Below, piece after piece: positions 43,801 through 52,441 of a stretch of 64,000 bases of DNA. This stretch comes from Anolis sagrei (Eukaryota; Chordata; Lepidosauria; Squamata; Anolidae). The first letter of the stretch is position 1; the number at the start of each line of letters is the position of its first letter. The position numbers were made by a program, and so were the translations under genes. Below the pieces are notes generated by a model that worked only from the letters and a program-made list of their open reading frames with translations, made no database searches and was not told the DNA's origin. The stretch lies in contig NC_090025.1 in NCBI RefSeq assembly GCF_037176765.1, positions 20,024,545 through 20,088,544 of the forward strand, in the 5' to 3' direction.

Positions 43801-44784
43801 TTGTTGTGATTTGCTATTGTCCATTGTAATGTTCAGGCCCTCAGATCATGTTGGAATGCAACTCCCATCAGTCCTAACCAGCATAGGGATAATAGAGTTG
43901 TGGTTCAACAACATTTGATGGGTTGACTCTGATTTATTAGTAATTCTTACTCATTTTTATTTTCTAACATTATATATTTCATTGATATTCATTTATTATA
44001 GTCTTTGTAATGTATTATATTCTTTGTTTGGGATTCTTTTGGTGAAGAAACAACAGGTATACCTCATAACTGAGATGAATTGCTAACATTTCTGTGTTCG
44101 AAACTTGTATGTGTGCTATCAATGAAGAATGGAAGCAACAGTTTATATAGATAATTCTCATGGTTGATTGTTGAATTGTCTTCCTTTCAGTTTGACTCCC
44201 ATGATGTTACCGACGACTTTGACAGCTCACCAGATGTGGAGAGCCATGAATCCTACTCCTCCAAGGCCCATTCTATGGAAAGTCATGACACAAGTGTAGA
44301 AAATGATGATGCAAGCCACCTGAGAGACAGCAACGAGGTCCTTAGGGCATCCCGTGACAAAAGCATGGAGCACGACAGCCGGCAGAAACTTGAGAGTGCC
44401 GAGTATGATCACGATGATGCTGACCATGACAACATCAAGTTGGCCGTTGCCCTAGCAAGCCATGAGAGCAGAGAGCAGCTGAAAGACCGCAGCGTGGAAC
44501 TCCGACAGGCACACCATGACCATGATGTGGATGATGTCAGCAACCAAAGTTTGGAAAGTGTTGAGGATCACCACAGCGTTGAGGATCACCACAGCGTTGA
44601 GGATCACCACAGCGCTGAGGATCACCACAGTGTTGAAGATCACCACAGCGTTGAGGACAAGCACAGTGTTGAGGATAAGCATAGTGTTGAAGACCATCGT
44701 AGTATTGAGGATCCCCTCAGCACTGAAGACCACCACAGTGTTGAAGACCACCACAGCATTGAGGACAACGAAGTTACCCTGTAG
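40758..44784 (+). CDS. SPP1: Osteopontin (secreted phosphoprotein 1), six coding exons
   Basis: Secreted acidic phosphoprotein of bone, tooth and other tissues that binds mineral and integrins (SIBLING/SCPP family). Joined coding exons give 379 residues. Residues 1-16 are a signal peptide (MKIAILCLCLLTIAFA), close to human MRIAVICFCLLGITCA. Exon 3 keeps DSGS. Exon 4 (36-76) is His-rich. Exon 5 has overlapping S-x-E kinase sites (SSEESDE, 80-86). Exon 6 has an Asp run (111-116), DFPTDAP, and the integrin site GRGDS with RGD at 153-155, followed by APYGLKSK. Exon 7 ends in a hexapeptide array (306-377). All introns are phase 0, the family hallmark. Length is near the 250-320 usual for the family plus the array. 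Thrombin normally cuts after Arg in YGLR|SK, whereas here the residue is Lys. Confidence 0.97.
40921..40971 (+). CDS. SPP1: SPP1 exon 3
   Basis: 17 codons between TTTCAAAG and GTAAGT, phase 0. It encodes ISKSRHHDDSGSLERKH, matching the DSGSSEEK segment of mammalian exon 3. The paralogue has a 17-codon exon in the same place. Confidence 0.95.
41601..41723 (+). CDS. SPP1: SPP1 exon 4, histidine-rich
   Basis: 41 codons between ATTGTTACAG and GTAAGG. The N-terminal half has runs such as HHAHPHHHHRHH (15 His in 41 residues overall). Mammalian exon 4 has no such run, so this is a sauropsid or lineage-specific feature. Confidence 0.93.
42422..42466 (+). CDS. SPP1: SPP1 exon 5, S-x-E cluster
   Basis: 15 codons, NSMSSEESDEITEQQ, matching NAVSSEETND of human SPP1. 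It holds three S-x-E sites typical of FAM20C substrates. Acceptor TTTTTAG, donor GTACAT. Confidence 0.95.
42875..43147 (+). CDS. SPP1: SPP1 exon 6, Asp-rich and RGD region
   Basis: 91 codons from TCTTGCAG to GTAAGT. It starts TLLVPSSRSKED as in human TLPSKSNES. Asp/His-rich stretch, then VVTDFPTDAPFTLP, then GRGDS at 43,055-43,069. The segment after RGD, APYGLKSK, corresponds to human VVYGLRSK. The exon ends in a Lys-rich KKVYKKSGK. Confidence 0.96.
43711..43930 (-). mobile_element. CR1 fragment plus MITE arm in SPP1 intron 6
   Basis: TTAGATGGAATCTCTTTTCATG and CTCCGGAGCAGCAAAAGC fit the CR1 3' region on the minus strand (43,711-43,800). From 43,831, GCAACTCCCATCAGTCC and GTTCAACAACATTTGATGG resemble a hAT MITE. 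Confidence 0.5.
44191..44784 (+). CDS. SPP1: SPP1 exon 7, terminal coding exon
   Basis: 197 codons and a TAG stop at 44,782-44,784. The acceptor is TTCCTTTCAG. It is rich in Ser, His, Asp and Glu, with many SHE/SHD motifs. The last third is a tandem array of VEDHHS units. The mammalian C-terminus (FRISHELDSASSEVN) is not recognisable and the protein ends IEDNEVTL. Confidence 0.95.
   Translation, partial: FDSHDVTDDFDSSPDVESHESYSSKAHSMESHDTSVENDDASHLRDSNEVLRASRDKSMEHDSRQKLESAEYDHDDADHDNIKLAVALASHESREQLKDRSVELRQAHHDHDVDDVSNQSLESVEDHHSVEDHHSVEDHHSAEDHHSVEDHHSVEDKHSVEDKHSVEDHRSIEDPLSTEDHHSVEDHHSIEDNEVTL
44560..44775 (+). repeat. SPP1: 12-copy 18-bp coding tandem repeat in SPP1
   Basis: Eleven units of the form (V/A/I/T)ED(H/K/P)(H/R/L)S and a twelfth degenerate unit, IEDNEV, each 18 bases. 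The first units are almost identical (GTTGAGGATCACCACAGC), which suggests recent expansion. They add acidic and His residues and keep frame. Confidence 0.95.
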
Positions 44785-45385
44785 ATGGCAGGAAAGCAGG
44801 CTCCACGCCTACTTAAGAGCACTCCCTGAATTTTCGCATGACTGGGTGCAGCTATGATCAAAGCCCAAATCCATCACAGATGAAGGCTTTAGTTTTAAAT
44901 ATTTGTTTTGCTGAGTTAGAGAAGAGGGAAGGAGAAAGGGCAATGCAACTCTTACTTGAATGATTGCTCCACATTATATATCACACATCTGATTTTCAGC
45001 TGTATCAATAATAGACAGCATTTTGTTAGCCAGGCAAATATAAAACCTGATCATGTGCATGCTTACTTGGAAGTAAGCCTCATTGATTTCAGAGAGGGTT
45101 ACTCCTAAGGAAGCCTGCTTGGGATTTTAGTCTTAATTGTATATCACTAGCAGTTCTGCCCAGTAGAGAATTGTTAGCCCTTCTTGCTGCATATTTCCCT
45201 ACTCTGTTATAAAGGGGGAAACGAGAGAGAGAGAGAAAGATGTTAGGGGTTTTTAAAAAATCTAGTTTTACACTAAGAGTGAATGTTATGTGTCCTAAGA
45301 TACTGTACTTCTTAAAGGTTTAATGTTGCAATGTATATTTTGTTGATAATTGTGAGTTAAATAAAAGGACAAAATCTTATTTTGG
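44785..45385 (+). other. SPP1: SPP1 3' UTR
   Basis: About 600 bases after the stop, ending shortly after the polyadenylation signal. Cleavage is inferred near 45,380, before a GT-rich stretch (TTTTGGGGTGTGACC). Confidence 0.8.
45360..45365 (+). terminator. SPP1: SPP1 polyadenylation signal AATAAA
   Basis: Canonical AATAAA about 575 bases after the stop codon, with a downstream GT-rich element at 45,380-45,400. Confidence 0.85.
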
Positions 45386-46190
45386 GGTGTGACCTTGTTC
45401 TTATTTCTACATCAATGCCAAGAAATCAATATGGCCGTCCTCCTGTCTTAGCTCAGCTGATTAGCATGCCTTCTAGTGGCTAAAAATGATATTTTTTGGG
45501 TGACCAATAGAAGCATTTCAAAGCTATACACACACAGACACACACATAAAATAATAAATGAATCTAAGGTCAAGCATTGGTGGAGTACTAGTTCTGGTTT
45601 TGTCTGCTTCCTCCTCTCATGTTGTGATGGCAGTAGAGTACACCTGCTTAAGATTTAACTGAACTGAAGAATAATCTCTTACATTGATCCAGTATGCTTC
45701 CACACTACCATTCATTCTTTACTGTGGGAAAACTAACACTATTTGACAATGGAACTGCAATGGCAGAGTGAGAAATGAAAGATGTACAGATTGCACATTA
45801 CCAGCGCTTTATGTCTCATATAGCTGCATGTTGTGCTTCTCACACAAAATCAAAGAGAAACAGACCCCATGTCTCCATGGACCTAATAAAATGTTCTCAT
45901 CTCAGCCTTTTTGTGATGACTCCAAATTATGTACAGGTGATTCCGCAGCAGAGGTTCAGCTTCTAGGCACCCAACTGACTGAGTTCCATTGAGCAAAACC
46001 AACCTTACCTCCCATCTCCTTGCCCTTTCGCTCTCTTTTACACACCCTCAAACACACCACAATCTGTCACAAATAATGATTTGTATCACAATTGAAAAGC
46101 TCTTTCTCACTTCCTAATAAAAATTATTCTCTTTTTAGAAATTAAGTACCCTTGTCTAGCATACTTGCAAATTCACTATACATGATTAAG
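45386..46190. other. Intergenic, no gene seen
   Basis: Sequence between the end of SPP1 and an L2 fragment. No recognised repeat apart from short (CA)-rich runs near 45,528-45,546. Confidence 0.45.
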
Positions 46191-47140
46191 ATATTATTAT
46201 TATTATTATTATTCCACCTTATCTCTCTTAGAGGAGATTCAAAGTGGCTTAACATAAAAGCATTGGCATATTATTTAAAATATACAAACATACAAACATT
46301 AAAGCAGAATTAAATATAAACAGTATTAAATTCCACAGTAAAAAGCTATTAAAACAAAGTTAAAAATCGAATGATCTTTAAAATCTTCTTCTTTAAAAGC
46401 CTTCTGGGATAAAAAGGTTTTAACCTGCCACCAGAAGGACAGCAGGGAGGGGGCCATTCTGGCTTCTCTGAACAAGGAGTTCCAGAGTCAAGGGGCAGTC
46501 ACCGAGAAGGAACGCCGACTCTCTCGTTCCCACCAACTGAGCTTGGGGGTGAGACTGAGAGAAGGGCCTCTCCTTAATATCTCAGGGCATGGGCAGGTTC
46601 ATACAAGGAGATGTGGTCAGCCAAATAGCCTGGACCTGAACCATCTAGGGCTTTAAAGGTCATAACCAGCACTTTGAATTGTGCCCGGAAACAGACTGGC
46701 AGCCAGTAGAGCTGCTGTAACAGGGGAGGCATTCGCTCACTGTAGCCAGCCCCAGTTAGCAACCTGGCTGCAGCTCTTTGAACCAGTTGAAGTTTCCAAG
46801 CACCCTTTAGAGGCAGCCCTACATAGAGCGCATTACAACAATCCATATGGGATATAACTAAGGCATGTACCACAGTATCTAAATCTGGCTTCTCAAGCAA
46901 TGGGTGCATTTGGCGTACATGTTTTAATTGTGTAAAGACCCTCCTGCCACCGCTGATGCCTGGGCATCCAGGTTCAGTGCTGAGTCCAGGAGGACCCCTA
47001 AATGTTCCCTGGTCTGCCTTCTGACTGAACAGGAGCACCTCTGTCTTCTCTGGATTAAGTTTCAATTTATTTGCCCTCATCCAGTCCATTACTGATGACA
47101 GACACTGGTTTAGGGTCAGGACAGCTTCCTCGACATTAGG
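46191..47140 (-). mobile_element. L2-like LINE 3' end with (ATT)n tail
   Basis: Minus-strand frame 47,089-46,574 reads MDWMRANKLKLNPEKTEVLL, LQLVQRAAARLLTGAGYSER and FKVLVMTFKALDGSGPGYLA. The 3' UTR and an (ATT)n tail at 46,191-46,213 follow. It is 5'-truncated near 47,140. Confidence 0.92.
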
Positions 47141-48381
47141 TGGAACTCATTTTCTCTCATCAAAACATAGTAAAATGGTTTGTTTTCCTCTCTCTCTCCA
47201 TACCTAATAAAATAAAGTAAGAATTTGTTCTTGAGGTGGCTTTCCATCTGAATTCTGCGGTAAAATAAAATGAAGTCCTCTTCTCCCAACATACCAAAGA
47301 GGAGCAGAAATAAAAGGACTCTTCCAAGCAGCCATGGAAACTGAAAACTACAGCATCAGAAGACTAGCATTCCACCCAACATAAGAACTAGTGCACCAAT
47401 GAGTCTGATTCCACATGAATCGATTGACTAGATTTGTCAATCTTCTTCCTTCCCTCCCTTCCTTCCTTCCTTCCTTCCTTCCTTCCTTCCTTCCTTCCTT
47501 CCGTTCTTCCCAAGGAAGCCAGAATGACCCCCTTCCTGCTGTCCTTACAGAAGCTTCCTCTCTCCCCTCCTTCATTGCCTTTAACCTCCCATTGTTTCCT
47601 TATTGGGCAGTGAGACCTCTTTCCAAGGAATCGTCTGATGTACAATTAAATGCAGGAAATGTCATGCAAAGGCACAACTCAGAGATTGTCTAGCCAGTGC
47701 CACCCTATCAACTATCCCAATTTGATATAGTCCCATTTAATTCCCGGTTGTCCCACTTTTTCAGGTTCTTTTTATATTTCCCAGTTTTTCTCTCCTCCTG
47801 CTCCTTTCTCCTCAGCTTACTTCAAGGGCTGCGAACTGAATTCAAAGTGCAATAATAGTTTACAATCATATCATCAGGGAGAGAAAACAAAATCTCATCC
47901 TTCCCAGTGGGTTCAGGCAAAGATGAACTGCTGCAATTCCTTCTACCTTCCTTATTAATAACTTTTGCCATCTTGACCCTACTCTGATGTTACTTGGCCA
48001 CACAAGTCCTTATTTTGACCTGTGAAATGATGGAGGGTATGTCTAATGGACTGACTCCAAGTAAGTAGGCAAGCAGGAATGAGATAGCAGATGGTAGCCT
48101 GAACCAGGATGGCTGAGGCAGCATCTGCTGATTTTATAGTTGCAGGTGATGAGACCTCAATAAATGGCAGGCAAAGAAGGCAGTTGCTGGTTCACGCTGT
48201 ACTATTAGCTTTGTTGTAGGTGTTCAGATAGCGATAAGATGGTACAGAAGGAGAGAGTGTTCTGTATCACAGGACAATAATTATAGCACTGACATTACTT
48301 ATTCAAAAAGAAGGAACTCAAAGTATCTATTTTAATGTTTTAAAGACCTACAGAGTGGGGCTTTAGCACTACAGCTATAAC
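47141..48381. other. Intergenic, no gene seen; (TTCC)n microsatellite
   Basis: Contains (TTCC)n at 47,444-47,502. Otherwise unassigned. Confidence 0.45.
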
Positions 48382-48830
48382 TAATTTATTATTGTTCTTT
48401 ATTTACCTGATTTATACCCCACCTTTCTCTTCCCCAAAGGGGACTCAAGGCAGCTTACATATGGCAATTATTCAATGCTTTGGAACGTATACAAACATTA
48501 AGATACAAACATTAAATAGAATTATACAAACATTAAACAGAATTAAAAAACATATTAAACATTTTAAAAAGATTACATTCAGTGTTAAATCACGCCATCC
48601 AAAAATCATAATCCAAGGCCATTCTGTAATCATTGCACATATTCCAGTCTATTGTTGCACTGTGCTAGTCTTCGAATGCCTGATCTGACAGCCAGGTTTT
48701 TACTTTCCTTCTAAAGGCTAGGAGGGAGGGGGGCTGATCTAATGTCACTGGGGAGGAAGTTCCGCAACTGAGGGGCCACCACTGAGAAGGCCCTGTCTCT
48801 CATCCCCACCAGACATGCTTGCAAGCTCTA
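48382..48830 (-). mobile_element. L2-like LINE 3' end
   Basis: TTATTTACCTGATTTATACCCC and GGGGACTCAAGGCAGCTTAC give the 3' UTR, and GGGGAGGAAGTTCCGCAAC with GAGAAGGCCCTGTCTCTC give the last codons (NSLP and RDRAFS on the minus strand). Confidence 0.85.
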
Positions 48831-49056
48831 GTGTTTCATCATATTGACACTGGACTTAGCGTGCACACTCGATGACAAAATGACAAAACTCAGAGTTCCT
48901 TAAGATCTCATCATGGCAATTGAAGTGGAAACATTGTGTTATAATTGTATCATGTGAAATGACTTAATAATAAGACTTTCACTGCTTATGCAATGTAAGG
49001 ATGGCTTCGGACCTGTAGACAAGAGCAAGGATTTCATCACACAAAAGCATCTATCC

Positions 49057-49232
49057 ACTTTAAATCCAGTTGCTGTGTCCTGCAGAATTCTGGGGTTTGT
49101 AGTTTAAACTGCCCAGTCATAGAGGTCTTGTACCTCCCTAAACTACAAACCCCAGAATTTCTGCAGGACAAAGCAACTGGATACTTTAAATCCAGTTGCT
49201 CTGTCCTGCAGAAATTCTGGGGTTTGTCGTTC
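49057..49232. mobile_element. Palindromic MITE with an extra arm
   Basis: Arm 1 (49,057-49,107, ACTTTAAATCCAGTTGCTG ...) is inverted in arm 2 (49,137-49,182). It then appears again in direct orientation at 49,191-49,232. Three arms instead of two suggest a nested or rearranged copy. Confidence 0.75.
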
Positions 49233-49278
49233 ACAGGTCACAATCTATTTGTCTTCCAGTCTAATATTGTTTGTTCTG

Positions 49279-49480
49279 ACTACATTGCAAAATTATAGCA
49301 GTTTGACACCTCATTGACAACTACGCTCAATGACATGGAATACTGAGATTTGTAGCTTTGTGTGATATTTATCACATGCTGTAAGAGAGCTCTGGTACCA
49401 CAACAAATGAAACATCCCAGCATTCCTTAGGACACAGCAGTTAAAGTGATGTCAAAGTGCTATCATTGTGCAGTGTAGAT
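49279..49480. mobile_element. Palindromic MITE, diverged
   Basis: TGACTACATTGCAAAATTATAGC and CAGTTTGACACC at the left, GTTAAAGTGATGTCAAAG and GCAGTGTAGAT at the right. Same family as 39,170 and 52,036. Confidence 0.7.
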
Positions 49481-50378
49481 CGGCAGTGGCAGTGATAATC
49501 CAGGTTTTCAAGGAGAGAACAACCTTCCTTTCCCATGACTTGTTTTTCACCATTTTCATCAAATGTTAGCAGAAGTTTAGGGTCTTCTGAATATAAAGCA
49601 AGTGCTTTTGCACTAATTTTCAGATGGAATTCTTTCCTGATTGCACATCAAAGGAAGCTGAGGTACTGATCAAACTTCCCATTCCAAGTGTAGACTTTAA
49701 TTTTTCACTCATTAACCAGGGTTGAGATGGAGAAACAATGAGAGAGAATGCTTCAAATAATTCTCCCAAGCTGTGCTCCCCTTGATTTATTTCAGATTAC
49801 TAATGAGTACATAGTGCACTTGAAAAGCTTTTAATTGCAGGAATGCTTCACTACAATCTATTCTCCATTTTAAAAATATTTAAGTATTCATTTATATAGA
49901 AGATAGTTGCCTCAGATTTTCAGAGGCTTTCTTTCAATGAACTTCAATGTATACTTTCCCGGCCTTTTAATGATTTTGGACTAGAGAACTCAAAATGCTC
50001 TATAGCATTGGGCAAGGTGGTTGCAGGCTGGAGCTTCTGAGAAGTACTAAACATCAGGAGGATCGCCAATGACAGAGACCCACCCCCCACCCCCCTCCCA
50101 AAAATTCTGCATCTATGTGTCTCTTAAATTGGGCTACTAAAGCCTTATACATTGAAGGAAACAAATAGAGATGGGGTTCTATGCTAGCTCCAATTCCTGT
50201 ACTGCGGTGGGAGTTGAGGACTTCCATATCAATATGGATGTGACTCTGCTCTGAGTTTTAGTTTGAAGTTTAAAAGAGCTACCCGAAATTTTTCCGGAAT
50301 CCTGGATACCTCCCTTAAGGTCTGGACTAAACCTTATAGTGGTTTCATCTTCCCACTAATATAAAAGCTAGGTTCTTG
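49481..50378. other. Intergenic, no gene seen
   Basis: Unassigned sequence. A stretch of about 70 bases at 49,923-49,994 is duplicated inside the foldback element at 50,895-50,968. Confidence 0.5.
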
Positions 50379-50573
50379 CGTATTTTCTGGACTATATGGT
50401 CATGTCCCAGAAGCGTTCTCTCCTGATGTTTCCCCTGTATCTCTGGAAGGCATCCTCAGAGGTTGCATAGATTCAGGCAAAACATCAGGAGAGAATGCTT
50501 CTGGAACATGGCCACACAGCCCAGAAAACACACAGGAACCCAGTGATTTCAGCCATTAAAGCCTTCAACAATA
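50379..50573. mobile_element. Foldback repeat (TGTTGTAGG family)
   Basis: CTCTCCTGATGTTTCCCC at 50,421 and its inverse CATCAGGAGAGAATGCTTC at 50,485 form a long palindrome. The right end is GCCATTAAAGCCTTCAACAAT. Confidence 0.75.
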
Positions 50574-50746
50574 TAGAAGCTGTCAGCTATTGCTAATAAA
50601 CAGTTCCTTCAAATTTTTAAAGTGCATATGATGTGGACATGTATAATGGGTACTCCTTTTTCAGCTGGATGTATTACAACATATTCATTTTCCATTCGAA
50701 AAATCTTTCAACTTTGTAGATGTCTATATTCATTTAAAATACCATA

Positions 50747-50845
50747 TTTACTCAAATCTAATGCTCGCCCTTTTTTGTCTAAATTACCTTCCCAAAATTA
50801 GGAGGAGGAGACATTAGATTTGATGGTGCATTAGACTCGAGTAAA
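50747..50845. mobile_element. 99-bp MITE with 18-bp terminal inverted repeats
   Basis: TTTACTCAAATCTAATGC at the left is inverted as GCATTAGACTCGAGTAAA at the right (16 of 18 match). The centre is short and non-coding. Confidence 0.75.
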
Positions 50846-50854
50846 TGATTATTG

Positions 50855-51181
50855 GGTTGTTGTAGGTTTTTTCGGGCTATATGGCCATGGTCTAGAGGCA
50901 TTCTTTCAATGAGCTTCAATGTATACTTTTCCTGACCTTTTAATGATTTTGGACTAGAGAACTCAAAACTAGAGTACACTACCTCTGAGGATGCTTGCCA
51001 TAGATGCAGGCAAAATGTCAGAATGCCTCTAGACCATGGCCATATAGTCCTCACTACCTCTGAGGATGTTTGCCATAGATGCAGGTGAAACGTCAGGAGA
51101 GAATGCCTCTAGACCATGGCCATATAGCCCGAAAAAACCTACAACAACCCAGTGATTCTGGCCATGAAAGCCTTCAACAAT
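50855..51181. mobile_element. Foldback repeat with direct flanks and a foreign patch
   Basis: GGTTGTTGTAGG at the left, GCCTTCAACAAT at the right. It is flanked by AAATGATTATTG (50,843-50,854 and 51,182-51,193). The inside has inverted arms (GGCCATGGTCTAGAGGCATTC and its inverse) and, at about 50,895-50,968, a patch copied from nearby unique DNA. Confidence 0.75.
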
Positions 51182-51193
51182 AAATGATTATTG

Positions 51194-51530
51194 TGACCTT
51201 TTATGGAAAAACAATTGGACAAAGATTCATTCAGTAAACACATCTTCACCCAAGAGCAACCTAAGAACAATTATCACTTGATCTATAAGAGAATACCGTT
51301 CTTCTAAATCACACAGAAAACCAGAAGCATGTCCCTTAGAACTTCCTACATGGGACTGAATGGACTACTCTGTTCCCCTTAAATCCTCCTACAAAGTACT
51401 TGAACACAAATGTTTCATCATGATAAGGAATGTTTAACCAACATATTTTGTTAATGTTGTGAGCTAAAAAAAGGGAAGAATAAAAGGGGGGAATGTACCA
51501 GAAATGTGGGAAAGACATCCGTCTCTTCCT
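51194..51530. other. Upstream flank of the SPP1-like gene
   Basis: No repeat recognised. The last 50 bases (from GGGAATGTACCAGAAATGTGGG) already resemble the sequence before the SPP1 promoter at about 37,133-37,160. Confidence 0.5.
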
Positions 51531-51532
51531 TT

Positions 51533-51579
51533 TGACCTCATGTAGATTGTGGTGGGTTGATTCTGGGATAGGATTTAAA
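51533..51579 (+). promoter_or_regulatory. Core promoter of the SPP1-like gene
   Basis: TGACCTCA (51,533-51,540) and a TATA-like TTTAAA inside GGATTTAAATTC (51,574-51,579). Both are shared with SPP1, where the spacing is 54 bases from the start of one to the start of the other, against 41 here. The inverted CCAAT box of SPP1 is not kept exactly (ATTGTGG in place of ATTGGCTGG). The start site is inferred at about 51,602. Confidence 0.6.
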
Positions 51580-51601
51580 TTCTAGGAGGCTGTAGAAATC
51601 A

Positions 51602-51710
51602 GAAGAAGTGGGAGAAAGACTGAGCACCTTCGAAACAAGTTGGCCAAGATTGCCTTGAGCCCCATTCTCACAAGTGAGTAAACTTGAGGAAGACCATCCT
51701 TCAGGTCGAG
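51602..51710 (+). other. SPP1-like gene exon 1, non-coding
   Basis: Homologous to SPP1 exon 1: GTAGAAATCAG, GGGAGAAAGACTGAGCA and TTGCCTTGAGCC occur in the same order. By alignment the donor is GAG|GTAATC at 51,711. CAA|GTGAGT at 51,674 is a stronger-looking alternative. Contains no start codon used. Confidence 0.6.
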
Positions 51711-52035
51711 GTAATCTTGATAATACTTAGAATACTGCTTTATTACTTACTTATTTTGTCACATTTTATTTTCACCATTCCTCTGGGAATCTTCTACTGG
51801 TATATATGGTATTTATTTCCATTTTTATCCTCATCAGCAACCCAGTTCATGGGACGTAGGACATAGCAGGAAAGGATAGGCCCGGAATGATTGGCCCAAG
51901 CTCATTCAAAGAGTTTCATAACCAAATGCGGACCTGAACTCAAGTCCCTAGCCTTAGTCCAGCACTATAATGATTGCACTATGCTGGAGCTATCCAGACA
52001 ACAATGACCGAAGATCAGAATTATTGCAACCGAGG

Positions 52036-52213
52036 CTGCATTTACATTGTAGAATTAATGTAGTTTGATGCCACTTTAACTGCCATGGCTCTGTGTTATG
52101 GGATCATGAGAGTTGTAGTTTGGCACTGCTGGGCAAAGAAAGCTAAAGAGCTTAAAAACTACAGCTCTCATAATTCCAATTACAGTATTGCCAAAATGCA
52201 TTAAATCTACATT
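52036..52213. mobile_element. Palindromic MITE in intron 1 of SPP1-like gene
   Basis: GCATTTACATTGTAGAATTAATG at the left and GCATTAAATCTACATTCTGG at the right, with GAGAGTTGTAGTTTGGC and its inverse AACTACAGCTCTCATAATTCC inside. Confidence 0.75.
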
Positions 52214-52387
52214 CTGGGAGTTGTAGAGTGTTGAAGCACTAGCAACTAGCACTCTTCAGGATAGAAGGCTAAAGACCATGGAGCGAGAAAGGAAAGAAAT
52301 GTTCTACTCAGCTTGCTATCAATTTGGCATTTTATTTGCTTTGACTCTTTCTCCCATCACTGACTACTCTACAGGGAATTTGGCAAA

Positions 52388-52441
52388 ATGAAGACTGCTG
52401 TGGTATGCTGGGGCCTTCTTAGCATTGCCTTTGCTTTTCCA
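52388..52441 (+). CDS. SPP1-like exon 2, signal peptide
   Basis: Exon 2 begins at 52,375 after ACTCTACAG. ATG at 52,388 (GCAAAATGA). 18 codons ending CCA, donor GTAAGT, exactly the layout of SPP1 exon 2. Confidence 0.9.

Noticed and set aside
44452-44754. Antisense frame in SPP1 exon 7
   Set aside because: Shadow of the 18-base repeat, which leaves several frames open.
44560-44775. CRISPR-like array
   Set aside because: Regular 18-base repeats without spacers, in frame within an exon; a coding tandem repeat.
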